A stretch of 64,000 nt of DNA from Porphyra umbilicalis. Its lineage: Eukaryota > Rhodophyta > Bangiophyceae > Bangiales > Bangiaceae. This document shows, piece by piece, positions 32,925-44,582 of this stretch (within the stretch, counting starts at the first letter, position 1; each line of letters opens with the position of its first letter). The notes beneath the pieces were generated by a model, which was given only the letters and a program-made list of their open reading frames with translations, had not been told where the DNA came from and did not search any database. Location of the stretch: positions 558,001 through 622,000 of the forward strand of contig KV918763.1 in the NCBI GenBank assembly GCA_002049455.2. Reading direction: 5' to 3'. Both the position numbers and the translations under genes were made by a program.

Positions 32925-33770
32925 AGTTGGGAACACTGCGGCCGTCGTCCGGGCAGGATGGGCATTAACAGGCGTACCGCTCGCCGACGCCAGAGGGTAC
33001 CAGGGACACTGCTGGTGGGGGGTGGAGGTTGGGATGGGGGGGGGAGCTGGAGCAGCAGGTCGATGACGAGGCGGCGAAGAAAGAGCACCGGCGGTGGCAA
33101 TGCGAGTGTCGATGGCTGATGGAACACATCGTCGGTAAGGCCATAGGAGACTCTTTCACAGCCAATCAGGGCGAAGCAGTGCCCAATCAAATGGCAGGAT
33201 TGCACGGCTGACAGTGGAATGCTCTGGAAGCTTCCATCGGCATCTAGATCTTGACGGTGGAAGGCCAGACTGGAAGCAGCTCGCTCGTCATAAGCCTCAA
33301 GTGTTTCGACCAGGTGGTCGCAAGTCTCACTTTTCCCTTCCAGCACGCACGCGAGAGGGGCTCAATGCATCGCTGTGTTGGCCACCTTCCACCCGCTGCA
33401 CCCCCCCCCTCTCCCAGTCTGACAGCTCGAGGCATGCTGGTCGCGATGTCCCCACATGCCGGGATGGTCGCTTGGCGGCGGCCCAGAGCGCCGCCGGCCC
33501 GCTCCACCGGACCTGCTGTATCGGGGCACAGGCTCAGCCGGAGATACGCTCCCTCCCTGAAGCCTGACGTGTCACTGCGCCGCGGTGGCGATGGGGCAGG
33601 CCGAATGTCGGGAATGTATGAGGACACGGCCACTTCACAATTTGTTCAGAGCTGGCGGGGATTGATGGCGTGCGAAGCGGCATGAGCAGAGAGGCTGAGG
33701 ATTCCATCCAGGCCGATCCGCGACATTGGAATCGAAATCTCAGGTCGATCCGCACGGGCCAGGTCGCCGT
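32925..33770. other. Flank of the CACTA element; no firm gene
   Basis: A minus-strand ORF (33346-32900, 148 codons) of protein-like composition but no known domain lies immediately 5' of the transposase. It could be part of the element or chance. Nothing else is recognised. Confidence 0.3.
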
Positions 33771-33775
33771 TGCAC

Positions 33776-33884
33776 GGAGTCCCAGGTAAATCGCTCCATG
33801 GAAGTGGGTTTGGCTCGGTATCCCAGGCGACCTGGGATTCCGAGGCAGAAAACCTGGGATTTTCGGTCAAATGTTCTTGTAGGG
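33776..33884 (-). repeat. CCCAGGT-rich dispersed repeat, copy 2
   Basis: Its right end (33848-33884) is the inverted counterpart of the start of the copy at 27499. It contains the internal palindrome TCCCAGGCGACCTGGGA near 33822 and another AACCTGGGATT. It is shorter than copy 1, so probably truncated or a different subtype. Confidence 0.55.
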
Positions 33885-34419
33885 TGCACCCGCGCGGTGG
33901 GCATTTCAGAGCGGCGGCTTCCCCACCCGCTCCGTCGGCGGCGTGCGCCCCCGTGTCTGTCACACCCCCTGCCCCGCGATATCCGTGGCAAACGCACAAA
34001 GGCTCCATTCGTGCAGAGAGAGACGGTGGAGCCACCGCTGCCACCATGCCGCTTGGCGCGCCCATCGAGGGGCGTCAGCCACGTGACCGCGCGCAACAGG
34101 AGACAGGGAGGCGTTGTTGTTCCAGCTGACATCCAATGCTGTGAGAGATTCGGCCCACCATTTGCGTCAATCATCGCTTATCTTCCGGAGTTGAAAAGCC
34201 GCGTATTTCGACAGCCATCAGTAAGCTTCTCCGATAAAATCGCGTTCATAGCGCCATCGGCGGTTCCCGAGCAATTCCAGGAAGCGTATTTCATACGCAA
34301 AAACAGCGGATTTCCCAAACAAGACGGAGTTGCTAAGAGCGTTTCCACCAATGGATCCAAACACCCAAACGCCTAAACGTGGCACGTTTTTGCCAAATGG
34401 TCATTGGTGGCTGGGATGC

Positions 34420-34840
34420 GATCCAAAACTAGGATGTGATGGTCCAAAGATAGACCATCCTCACATATTCTAGTTGTCTCGACCTCGTGTCCATGACACG
34501 CGATTGCTCTAGTTTTGGATCGTCAACGGCAGGGCCACTCCAAACGGGCCTGTTTCGAGGCACGCCACTCCAACCAGGCCTGTTTGAATGCGCCCCCAAA
34601 CGTTTGGCAATCCCCTGGTTCCACTTTGAGCCAACCTACGCCAATGGAATGCCTGACCCGTGGCATATAAAAAGTGATGCGGCGATCGGCCATCGACCGC
34701 GATTCTTTGAACGGCATCTGTGGATTGTAGGTCCGCCACAAAAGAGGTCCACCCAGAGTGAGCATCCAGGGGAGCCCAAGATTGAGACGTGACCTGTCTA
34801 GTTTTGGCTCGACGTTTGGAGAGCCAGTGGCAGGGCCATA
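34420..34840. repeat. CTAGTTTTGG-family inverted and direct repeats
   Basis: An inverted pair, GATCCAAAACTAG (34420-34432) and CTAGTTTTGGATC (34509-34521), encloses about 76 bases. A third end, CTAGTTTTGGCTCGACG, lies at 34798. After both CTAGTTTTGG copies the text GGCAGGGCCA follows. Between them CCACTCCAA...CCTGTTT is repeated twice. This looks like overlapping copies of a short TIR element. No coding content. Confidence 0.6.
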
Positions 34841-35109
34841 CGTCGGGCACTCGTGATGTTTGTCTTTGGCTTTTGGCTGCATTGGTGGAGTCGCTCTAAG
34901 ACCTTGTACCAGTGTCAAGATCTGTAGTTTCGCCATCTGGCGCACGGATAGATGTGCCAGGGACGTTCGTTTGCGCTGCACTTTCGTCCGGCTGGGCCTT
35001 TTGCAAAAGCAATATTCCTTTCAGTGAGTTGTATCCAACGAATCGAATTATGAGGAGTTGTGGTTCGACTTGCAAGCCAATTGTTAGTAGAGACAGGCAT
35101 GATGGGGGC

Positions 35110-35512
35110 TATTGCTGATCCCTGAACTTTGTCCTGGTGGACAGAGACTGACTTGCGGACCGCCTCTCTCCACAAATCAGATGCACCCCTGGGACCGACT
35201 TGGTGCTTCTGACTGCTTACATGTGCCCAGACAGCATGGAAATGGACTTCAGCTCCTCATTTTTTCAGCACTTCTGGCGAGGAGACAGTAGAAACTATCA
35301 AGATCTCGCCAGGGCAGCTTGCTCCGTGCCAAGAAAAGCGGATCAAGCGCCAATAAACAGTGAGTTCTGCTGGATGCAAGGTCCTGGCACCGAATGCGGG
35401 CGTTCTATTGGCTTCGATGCCCTCTTACTGTCGTTCCAAATCAGTAGAGTACTCTCATTCTGAGTCTTTCTCTGTTTCTGTCCCTCAGGACAAAACTCGG
35501 GGATCAGCAATA
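35110..35512. mobile_element. Approximately 400-bp element with inverted ends
   Basis: The first 39 bases (starting TATTGCTGATCCCTGAACTT) are matched by the complement at 35474-35512 with several mismatches. The interior has no transposase. No target duplication is clear. It is probably a MITE of unknown superfamily with old, diverged ends. Confidence 0.55.
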
Positions 35513-35519
35513 CGGCTAA

Positions 35520-38500
35520 GAACTCGTACCATGGACACAGAAGAACCATGATGCTGAGGAGTATTACTGTCTGATCGTCAACTCCGATATAGTTCACGAC
35601 TGGCTGTCGTCGCTTCCCAAGACGCATTCGCAGCCAATTGTCAAACCAAGTGAGTAAAGGACTGGCCATGGAGAGCCCGTTCATTGCAGCTGAATAATCC
35701 TAATTAAAAATTCAAACAGATTATCTTGCCACGGTCGACGTTCCTATCCGGCTCCGAATCTTTGACAGATGACTGTATGGCAGCGCTGGCCTGAGTAACA
35801 AAGAATGTCAGCTTTCTTTGATTATATTCTTCAAGTGTTCCTTTTTCTGATCATTCTTCTGTTCAATATTGCATTGAATCCATCTCTTTTGCTCAGGGCC
35901 GCAAACAACTATATGTCCTGATGTTCATATTTTCCTGTGGCCATCGACGTCACCTGTGCCAGGCCGCCACTGCCCACCTGACGATGGTTTCCAGAGAGGA
36001 GAGCGCCAGATCTTGCTTTCGACCGCCGTCTTCTCTGCCACGCTCATCATCGGCCGATTGGTAAATAAAATTCTTGGCGAGCAAGTAAACTGAGCAATAC
36101 TGTGCCAAGCGAAGCCCCAAAGGAGCCATCTTACAAATGTTACGTGAACTACGTACTTGATACCGTCGCGGCATTCACGTGTCAACGCCGGTCGGGAAGG
36201 GGCAGCTTCTGATAGCGGCGATGCTGGCAGCCGTGACGGCGCTGCCGACAGCCCGCGTAAAGAGGAGGCACAGCATCTGGTGGCGGCAGTTCGGGCGGCG
36301 GTGGCCGCCCCGCCGTCGGCGGGGGGCGACATGTCTGCGATGGGCGGGTGGGGCGAGCTGCTGTTGGCGGCGCTGTGGGCGGCCATGGCAGTGCAGTAGG
36401 TTCCACCCAGCGGCGAGCTGTCCGTTTCGTTTTGTGTAAGCTCCTCCGTTTTTTTTTGTTGTTGTTGTGTAGACCGTCTACACAACACCGCTCTGTTATG
36501 AGGGCTGTGCAAGCTGACGACAACGAACACCTCGTTTACCGGCAGCGCAATACTCTTGTCAGTCGTACTTCGTGTAGTACTATTGAAACTGCGTGTCGTC
36601 ATACACAATGTCATGAAGCAAACAGGTACATCACCAATATGTTGTGACCCCCACCTATACTACTAATTGGTACACTAAGTCTTCGTGTGAAATCTACGAG
36701 TGAACCTAATGAAAAGAAAGTACAACACGAAGCAACACTAGAAAAACTTTTAACAATTGCTTCGAAGCACGCACTGGCAAGACTATGAGCTCTCCGATGC
36801 ACTGATTGGAGGTGTAGGACATTACGGCAATCATGCAGTCGCTCTTTTCCCCTCCTCCAGGTTGGCGCAAAAACGCTTCCACCTGCCCATGTGCGGACGC
36901 ACACTTTGAAGTGTTTTGTTTCGTTCCTTTGCCCCGATTGGCCGACAAGACCTCTCGACAGACGCTTTTGAAAGTTTCAGCCGGATGTGTAGTAGCCCCA
37001 CTTCTGTTCATCACCGCCGCAATCGAAGTCGAAACCATGTGTGTGCATGGTACGTGGGCCTACGTCGCTCATACGTGATCTTCGCGTGCGGCTCTGGTGC
37101 GATGGCTTGCGGCCCGATCAAACACCGTTGCGCCTGAATCGCACTGTTTCTGATGTCTGGAGATAGTGCAGATCAAGGGAATCTCCCATTGGCGTGTACC
37201 AAATGTTATCTTCCCAACACACGGGGCGCTGGACCAACAATGGAGGCACAGTCAATACCCGCTTATGTCTCGTCCCCACGCACGCACAGTCATGCAGGAG
37301 AAGGTGGGCTGCAAACGTCCGCGCCGCGACCAGAAAAAGCTTCTCACGTGCTCCACAGTGGCAGGAGGGCTGATTTACGATATGACAGCTCTCCTTGCTA
37401 TCTGGCAGGGTGCCATCGTCTGCAAAGTGGGGCGCATGCTGATTTGCTGTACTGGCGCCGGTACCTACAAGTTTCAAAATGCCTCCGAACGCGTCCAGTA
37501 CAGGCTGAAATGGCATGTACTAGGCCATATTCGACCCCCCTCCACACTGCAAAACTTCCAATATAGTATAGAAACGATATTCGCGTTTTAGACCGCGGCG
37601 CTCCTCTGCACGCGCCCAGTAAGATTACACTGCTCCCACAACTCGTCTGGCTGCTACTCCACGGCACCGACACTGCGCAGACATCGCGTACGCGGGGGTC
37701 TTTCCGGCGCTGGGTGAAGACACGTAGAACTCGCAGGACATCCCACAATCAAGAAGCGTAATGCGGCACCTACAAACGGCGATCAATCACGCTTTCCTTG
37801 CGGGCTGTCCTGAGATTGTTTGTTGCTCAGCAGGGCGGCCGTTTATGCCTCGTCTCATGCGTTTGTTCTTTGGCTGCGCTTCCTCTGCAAACACTGCGTA
37901 ACATGTCAAGCAGAATCCAGGCCAGAAAAAAGGACCAAGAATAAAAACTAAAGCAGAGGTCACAACGCCCCGGCTTGAGCACATGCTGGACCCCCGCGTG
38001 CCCTTCTGAGCGCGTCAATGAAATAGAAACGAGTAGACCAGCGTCGAGCGCATAAAAGCCAGAAAGAGATAAACACGTAGCCACTCATGAGAAGCAAAGA
38101 GATCGACGAGGAACACGGAAACGCGAGACGTGGGTCAGTACAATGATGCAAGAACCCAGTACGTCCGTGAGACTCGCACCGGAACCCACCAAGTACGCAG
38201 GTACAACACACCACTGAGTTCCATCACTCTGAGCAGCTGCACGACAAAGCATCCGCCTCACGGCACGTACCGAGGAGCCTGCAGCAGATCAGAGACGGAT
38301 CGAGGGGGTGGCCAACGACGGCGTCGCCGGCGGGGCGTCGGACGACGCCAGGAGGGTGGGCGAGGGCGCCGGTCTCGACCCGACTCGACGACCTGTGGCT
38401 AAGCCTGTGAGACGCCGCCTTCGCGATCACGTTGGCTCTTATGAGGCGAGCGCACTATTTTTCGACCTTCTCAGACGCACCGAGAGGGCACATTGTGCGC

Positions 38501-39530
38501 GGTCCGCCCAGCCTCTTTCGACTCAGTGTGCAGCTGCGCGCTGTCGTTTGCGACTCATGCGTGATGCGTTCCATGGAACACAGCGATAGTCTCCCTGTCA
38601 GCTCTCGACAGCTATGCTGCATCATCAAACTGTGCTCTCGTATCTGATTGGGCAACCATAGCTTTTGGAAAGGAAATTTGACCAGTATCCACCTTCGTTG
38701 CTCGTTTTGATACGTGCTGAACGCTGGTCGCTTCTGGCAGTCCAGGGACGCCCGACACAGATTGATGTGTGACAAAACGTCCTGACCAGCCCTGGCACGC
38801 TGCAAAACGATGACGACACACCCGATTTCCTGTGTGCGCGTCACTCGTAGCGTGCTTCAGCAGGGGCTACAAGCCCACGAATCTGGCCCGATTTACCTGG
38901 TACACCCCACGCGGCCAGCACGTGGGACTTGTAGCCCACGTTTTGGACCCCCCCCCCCTCAGATGACGTGCGTTCGGCCCCCCGCCCACGGCCGCCGTTC
39001 CAAATTGATGCCAGTAAGGCAATCGGGCCTGCAGTACATGAAATTTAGCCTAGTACGCGTCTTAGAACACGTCTAGTATGCGCCCCACTCTCCCGGCGAT
39101 ATGACAGGAGCACATATCAGCGGTACAGAATTGACCGTAATTCGAGGGCGCCGCGTATGTCGCCGTGTACGCCTGTGATTTGGTGTCGAGCTGGGGCGAG
39201 CTCTTTACAAAACTGGTCCACAACTGTTCTGGCCGACCTTATGTATTTGATGAGCAACGGGGGCTACTGCATCAACCGGTGGACGGATTGCGAAGGCGAC
39301 GTTGGCTGGTGCAACCCTGCGAACGCAAGCAACCAGACATCTCGCATCGCCGTGAGAGGAGCGCTGCGTGTCCCCCGCTAGTCGTCGTCATTTGAGCGGC
39401 CGATTGTCCTTCGACAGTCCTCAACTGCAGGACACGCAACCGGTCCTCAGATCCATTTTAGCGTGCATATGCGGTCATTAAGGCGATCCTCCGTCAGAAG
39501 AGAGACACGCTTCAGGTCTCCACGTACCTC
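35520..39530. other. Gene-poor, balanced-GC stretch
   Basis: ORFs of up to about 140 codons occur on both strands, for example 37516-37118 on the minus strand, without recognised motifs. A short hairpin (GGGCTACAAG and complement) lies at 38871-38937. The ACGT-balanced, stop-rich sequence suggests long-decayed mobile DNA. No gene is claimed. Confidence 0.4.
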
Positions 39531-39537
39531 AGAGTGC

Positions 39538-41658
39538 TCAGAGCGCCTTCACCTGATCAAACTTGTGCATTCGGTGGGGGCACTTGACAATGCAGAGATG
39601 CTGCGACGGTGACAACGTCAGCGGAAGTCCGTCGTTGTCGCACGCGCGGAAGGCCTCCATCGCCTCCTGTAGTTTCCGTCGGGTCCGCAGGTCCGCGGGA
39701 GGAGCGTCAGGCCGTTGGAGTGTGCCATACTTGGCGATCAATTCCGCATGTAGGGGGCCTGGTCGGCTCACAGCGGGACAAAACACACACGGGAACCGCG
39801 CCGTGGCCCCCGCATGGCCAACAAAAGCCGACAAAAACGCGAGGTCGCCCGTCCAAATGAGCCGCACAGCACGGAGAGTACCGCCCACCGCCACGACTCG
39901 AGTGAGCGTCCGTTGAGGTTCCATAACCCACGGTCCAATCATCTCATGGAGCCCAGCGTTGTCATCTCGAATGCAAGGCGTTGTTGGAATCAGTATGCTG
40001 TTGGAACGGCTCTGGGGTCGTGCTTGATTAGCCACCGTCGCCAAGAGCTTGGCAGTGGGAGTGCCGCGCCCCCCCTTGTCTAACGCGACACACAGATGTA
40101 AATCTGCTGTCGAATCAGAGTGCGGGGTGTAGGGTTGACCCGGCGGAGTAAGCACGAAAGCCTCGGTGTGCGGAACCTTAGCCCCTGTGCCATCCCGCAC
40201 AAATCGGTCCACCCACTGGTCAGACGACCAAAGCGCTTCCGCAAGGCACTCAAGAGCGCTGCGGAAGTCAACTAAGTGGGCTCCTCGCTCGTCCGTCCGT
40301 ACTTGTCGCCCCGGATCGTTCGATATTGCCGTAGCCGCCGCCCGCATGGCCTCGCGCTTAGCAAAGCAGCTGTCCCGTCCTCCAAAACCCTCCCGTAGTC
40401 GGCTCCATTGCATGCCGCTTATGCTGATCCGCGCCGCAAGTAGTTCTTGTAGACGCGGTGGGAGAGGGCTTGACCCCTGACCGGGGACAACTGCAAGCCC
40501 CTTGCTCTGCCGAGGGTGTCGCAAGAGCCGGATTATGGCCGGTTGGTAGGTGGAGGCCCGGCCAGACGTAATCTGGGCTTGCAGCTTGGACAGAGTCGCA
40601 GCCTGCCTTCGCAGGTGGCGCTCCCCCACAGGCCCGCCGCGACCCTGTGACACCCACACGTAAGTGCGATTGACACCGTTCTTGAACGCGACCGATACCT
40701 CTGGGGGCTTTGTTGTAGCAAGGTGTAGATTAATAAGCTTATCCAAGGACCCCAGCTCAGGCGCCGTCAGCGATTCATACCTGGCCAATAGTGCGGCCAG
40801 GTAGGGCTCAGCGGACACCCACGGTTGGTCCTGCCGGGCGCCAGGGGATGTCCCACTAGCCGATGCCACCCGGAGAGGTCGGGGGTCGTGGAATTGAGCC
40901 ACCGCAAGTGCCCGTGCGTTGGCCTCCCGGCCGTTCTTTGCAGTTGCACAATCAAGGGGCAGTAAGCCACCGAGGTTATTGACCAGTTCCGGGGCCGCCG
41001 GCAAGGCCGGCAGGGCAGGGGTAGCAGGGGGGAGCACCGGAAGGTACTGCGCCGCGGATGACACCACCGCCCATGTAGTTAACGCAGCACTGTGGCGTGT
41101 CTTGGATGCCTGCCCCGCGAGGCGTGCACGCTTTTCATCACGCCCAGCGCCCGTCTTAAAGCCTGAGCACACCTTGGTGCGGTCCGCTGGCGCGGAGGCA
41201 CGCTCTTGGTCCGCCGTGATGGGGATCCAGAGATGGGGTATTGCGCCCGGACCGGGGGTGCACTTAGCGGGGGATGAGCTGGAAGAGGGGTGCCGCCGGC
41301 TGGTGCATGGACCCCACTGCTTCCTTGTCATTGCACGCGGCAGACTGTGGGAGGTGTCGCAAGAGGTGCACACTCCAATCACCACACCGCATGACAGCAC
41401 TCGCGTGCAACGAGTGTCGCGGCTCCGCCCTAGTGCCGCCGCCTCGGAGTGAGAGTCCAACTCGGTGGTTGCATGAGTGATAGTGCTCAAGTACTCATCA
41501 GCGGCGGCGCTAGGAGGGAGGAAGGCGCGTACGCAAACTTCACAAACAAACGGCATAGAAAGCTCCGTGACGAGGTGGATGATACCCTTAACTTTATCTG
41601 CTAGGTCAATCAGAGCACTGCCAGGACAGGACAGAAAAGCGACATAACACAGCGGCAA
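39538..41658 (-). CDS. Large transposase-like protein, superfamily unassigned
   Basis: An open frame of about 700 codons; the first ATG is at 41556, and codons up to 41658 are open without ATG. The N-terminus has Cys pairs (CEVC, then CTRVLSC and CTSCDTS) that may bind zinc. A Pro/Ala linker and a helical middle (GERHLRRQAATLSKLQAQI) follow. Near the C-terminus is a block with a Trp-Thr-Gly-Asp-Leu-Ala-Phe core followed by FPCVFC and an Arg/Lys helix. A Gly-Asp-Leu-x-Phe plus Cys-x-x-Cys arrangement occurs in several eukaryotic DNA-transposon proteins with an RNase H fold, but I cannot assign the superfamily. The frame ends soon after this block, so the C-terminus may be missing. The surrounding transposon-rich DNA supports a mobile origin. 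It is the longest intact frame in the AT-richer half. Confidence 0.6.
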   Translation of the reverse strand: MPLCYVAFLSCPGSALIDLADKVKGIIHLVTELSMPFVCEVCVRAFLPPSAAADEYLSTITHATTELDSHSEAAALGRSRDTRCTRVLSCGVVIGVCTSCDTSHSLPRAMTRKQWGPCTSRRHPSSSSSPAKCTPGPGAIPHLWIPITADQERASAPADRTKVCSGFKTGAGRDEKRARLAGQASKTRHSAALTTWAVVSSAAQYLPVLPPATPALPALPAAPELVNNLGGLLPLDCATAKNGREANARALAVAQFHDPRPLRVASASGTSPGARQDQPWVSAEPYLAALLARYESLTAPELGSLDKLINLHLATTKPPEVSVAFKNGVNRTYVWVSQGRGGPVGERHLRRQAATLSKLQAQITSGRASTYQPAIIRLLRHPRQSKGLAVVPGQGSSPLPPRLQELLAARISISGMQWSRLREGFGGRDSCFAKREAMRAAATAISNDPGRQVRTDERGAHLVDFRSALECLAEALWSSDQWVDRFVRDGTGAKVPHTEAFVLTPPGQPYTPHSDSTADLHLCVALDKGGRGTPTAKLLATVANQARPQSRSNSILIPTTPCIRDDNAGLHEMIGPWVMEPQRTLTRVVAVGGTLRAVRLIWTGDLAFLSAFVGHAGATARFPCVFCPAVSRPGPLHAELIAKYGTLQRPDAPPADLRTRRKLQEAMEAFRACDNDGLPLTLSPSQHLCIVKCPHRMHKFDQVKAL

Positions 41659-41659
41659 A

Positions 41660-42915
41660 AAAGGTCGGAATGAACGGTGCGGATGTCAGGAAAACTGCCA
41701 ACGCGTGCAGAGCAAAACGAGAGCGAGTCCGCATATGGTCCCAGACCCAAAATGATCCTCATTCAATGCCCATCCCAACGGTATGCTCAAAAACACGCGG
41801 GGCAGCTTGCTTCACGCTGCTTCACCCGACTCCACCGGAGAGGGCGCAGACGTACCTCAGGCACTCGCTCTCGTCGTTGTGCTCCATGGGGGCCGCGGTC
41901 CACGCAGTGCACGTCCAAGGGTCCAATGGAAGAATCGTACTACCTCAGGAGACCAGGAGACAGCGTAATGTCAACGGGGTGGGGAGGTGGTGGCGCTGTG
42001 GGTCGGCGGCGGTGGTGGTGATGCAGGTGCGTGCGAGATGGAGGGTGGCGTCAGGGCCGCTGTGACGGGTTGAAAGGCGCTTCGCACTGTAATGGTCCAT
42101 CAAACGTGGCGCCGAATGGTCAAAACTTTTTCGACCCAGATGTCCGGTCTTAACTGGGCGTGTCAGCAGGAAAAATGTCGTTTGCGTGCGAACACGATTT
42201 AAGGAGCTCTGCGCTGTGGGCTGTGGTCGTGCAGGGAGGTCTCTGGACTCAAGTCTGTCAGAGAGGCGCCGTTGCGACCAACCAATTCTCCTCTGGGAGG
42301 CTTCAGTGCAGCAGGCTGGGACTTCGGCGCGAACAGAAAATGTGGCTCACTGTAGAGCTAATTCAACCTCACTATCGAACCCTGCTCCCGTAGGGCGGAA
42401 CGTCCGTCAGCGTCAGGGGACGGGGATGAGGGCGGGGGGGGAGCGGCGTCGGCACGGAGGCGGCGGGGGGGGGGCCGGCACCCCGGCGTGGGGGGCCCAC
42501 CCACCGGCCATCCTGCGGGTGCCTCGGCTGGGGTACACGACGCAGGCAGCGGGGGAGCGGGGGGGGGAGTCACACGGGCCAGACGGCGGCAGAGGGTGGC
42601 TCGGCAGCGGCGGCAGCCCGCAGAAAAGAAGGGCGTACCGTCCGACAGCGGCGGGCGCAGCGGGCGGGTTAACAACCCACAGACACACAGACACAGCCGC
42701 GCCGTGCGGACCGACGCTGGGGCGCCAAAAATGGACCTCGCGGCGCCCTCCTGCCATCCCGACATCGGCGACAGACCATCGCGTCGCGCGAAGTGGCGCT
42801 CGGCGCACTTAGAGCGCGCTTGCGCTCGATCGCTAGCAAGTGTCGGACACGGGCATATGATTGGTCAAACAGGCTTGCGTACATTGATCCCCTGTTCGGG
42901 CCTGGGAAAGGCCAC
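41660..42915. other. No gene recognised
   Basis: Mixed composition, becoming G-rich at 42.42-42.65 kb, with poly-G runs and overlapping ORFs lacking motifs. Nothing identifiable. Confidence 0.4.
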
Positions 42916-42918
42916 ATA

Positions 42919-43378
42919 GCGCAGCGGGCCCAAGACCGTCGTCAAGAGCACGTCTGCTTTTGGGTGTTTTGGGACGAACAGATAATCTGCAAACCGCCCT
43001 GGGGCTCTGTCAGGGCTGCTTTTTTCCAGAAAGTGCGCCAAAATCATCTGTTCGCCGGGATAGATGCATCTCCACTCGTAAAAAGAGAGACACAGCATAA
43101 GACGTATACACTTCACCCTTCCAAAAAGAGAGAGAGACGGAGAAGCATCTATGGTTCTGCTAGCAGGCGCGATGTGTGGAGTGAGGAACGATTCCTGTTC
43201 TCGCAAACACAAATATGCAAGGATCTCGCATGGGATGGCCTCTGAGAGCCTGTCAAGGGGGGTCGATATGTTTTTTGCACAGGAATTCTGTTTCTTGAAA
43301 CAGGAACACGGGCCTCCAAGAGGCTCAAAACAGGCAAAAACAGACGTGCTTTTGACGATGGTTCTGGGCTCGCTGCGC
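42919..43378. mobile_element. 460-bp TIR element, non-autonomous
   Basis: Terminal inverted repeats of about 50 bp start GCGCAGCGRGCCCARRACC and continue through GTCAARAGCACGTCTG to TGTTTTG, with roughly ten mismatches. A second inner inverted pair (GATAGATGCATCTCC and GGAGAAGCATCTATG) flanks 43.08-43.15 kb. A minus-strand ORF of 181 codons crosses it but has no transposase motif. No target duplication was identified. Confidence 0.75.
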
Positions 43379-43501
43379 AGCTCCTCCGTGTGTGGTGGAA
43401 GTCGACACAAGGATGGAAACTCGGGGGCTCCAGATGATCAAATACTCCGTTCATACTAAGTTTTTCTGACTGTAGTGTCCGATTCCGAGCTGTTCTCATA
43501 T

Positions 43502-43708
43502 GTATGAGAAATCATTGTGTCAAAAACTGGTGCAGACATTTTCTTGGGTGCATTTTCCAGTAGAAGAACGGAAGCGCTCCAGCGGAAACGGATAAAACCG
43601 CCGACCCCGCCAGACTCTCCTGAGGCGAGCCATATTTTTATTTTCCGGTGGGGATAAGATTAAGCCTTCATCAGAGGCCAGTTGCTAAGAATTGATGTCG
43701 GACGGATA
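43502..43708 (-). repeat. Dispersed repeat B, copy 2
   Basis: Inverted relative to the copy at 24682-24888. It abuts dispersed repeat A (copy 2) on its right, separated by only about a dozen bases. Confidence 0.85.
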
Positions 43709-43719
43709 AGGAGCACTGC

Positions 43720-43862
43720 GCAGGGACATGAAGATAAAGACCAATGCAGTGAATGAATAACATAGCCACGTGCCAAGTGAAGCGCGACGAGGCTTGTTTC
43801 AAGTCTAAATAATGCGTCGGGAGTTACACCAATAGATGATTTTCGCGTACGCGCTTTCAGTC
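43720..43862 (-). repeat. Dispersed repeat A, copy 2 (empty site for the MITE)
   Basis: Inverted relative to 12805-13210. Around 43804 it reads, on the minus strand, GCATTATTTAGACTTGAA without interruption. The 12.9-kb copy has the 228-bp MITE inserted at the same TA. Confidence 0.85.
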
Positions 43863-43977
43863 TTACATCCCTGACAATTGTGGCGAGACGTTGATCCGCG
43901 GCGCTTGAGCCACGCGCGCCCGCCGTGCGCCACCCCCAGCGCGGCGTGACGCTTCGACGCGCACCGCCTCGTGAGAG

Positions 43978-44417
43978 CAAGTCTATCCGTGGGCCATTGT
44001 GCTATCGCCATCTGGCCATATTTTTTGGCTATGGCCAAGAGCATCTCTATCAGTCAATTCTTGTGCTATATGTGCAAATCCAGCTGCTCACCCCCTTCTG
44101 AAGGCCCATACCTCTCGGATGACTCGCAAAGCACCTTCCAGTACAGATGATGGCCTTGTATGGTTCGAAGTCCGCGCACAGAGGGCCTGTGGTAAGGTAG
44201 CCAGAACAATTCCGAACTGGCGCGTTCGAGAGACGCTGTTGCTCGTCGTTCTATTGGTCCACGTCTTTGGCACAAAGGATGGCTATAGCTATCCTTCTGG
44301 CTATCCTGCGCACAATTGGCACGAAGGATAGCAATATGGCACAGGATATGGCAAATTGACCTCCCGATAGAGATGCCGTTGGCCATCGGATGGCAAAATG
44401 GCACACCGATAGACTTG
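43978..44417. mobile_element. 440-bp TIR element
   Basis: The ends are inverted copies starting CAAGTCTATCSGTGKGCCAT followed by TKTGCYATC. The similarity extends, patchily, more than 80 bp inward with GGCCA/ATAGC-type subterminal motifs. The interior is non-coding. No clear target duplication, so the superfamily is open. Confidence 0.75.
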
Positions 44418-44582
44418 ATCTGACGGCTGGCCGCAGCGGGCGGCCGCCCTCGTGTCTGCAAGCGGCCCGCGTCAGGCCTCTGGCCCACGGACAGCGAGAA
44501 GAGCGCCGGCACGTTGTGGCCACCGGGAATGGGCGACTCGACAAGCCCCCCGCCCGAGTACGTTGGGGGGACGCCTCGCCGC

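Noticed and set aside
23030-42166. Shared TCTTAACTGGGCGTGT at 23.04 and 42.15 kb
   Set aside because: A 16-base match without extending similarity is expected by chance in 64 kb.
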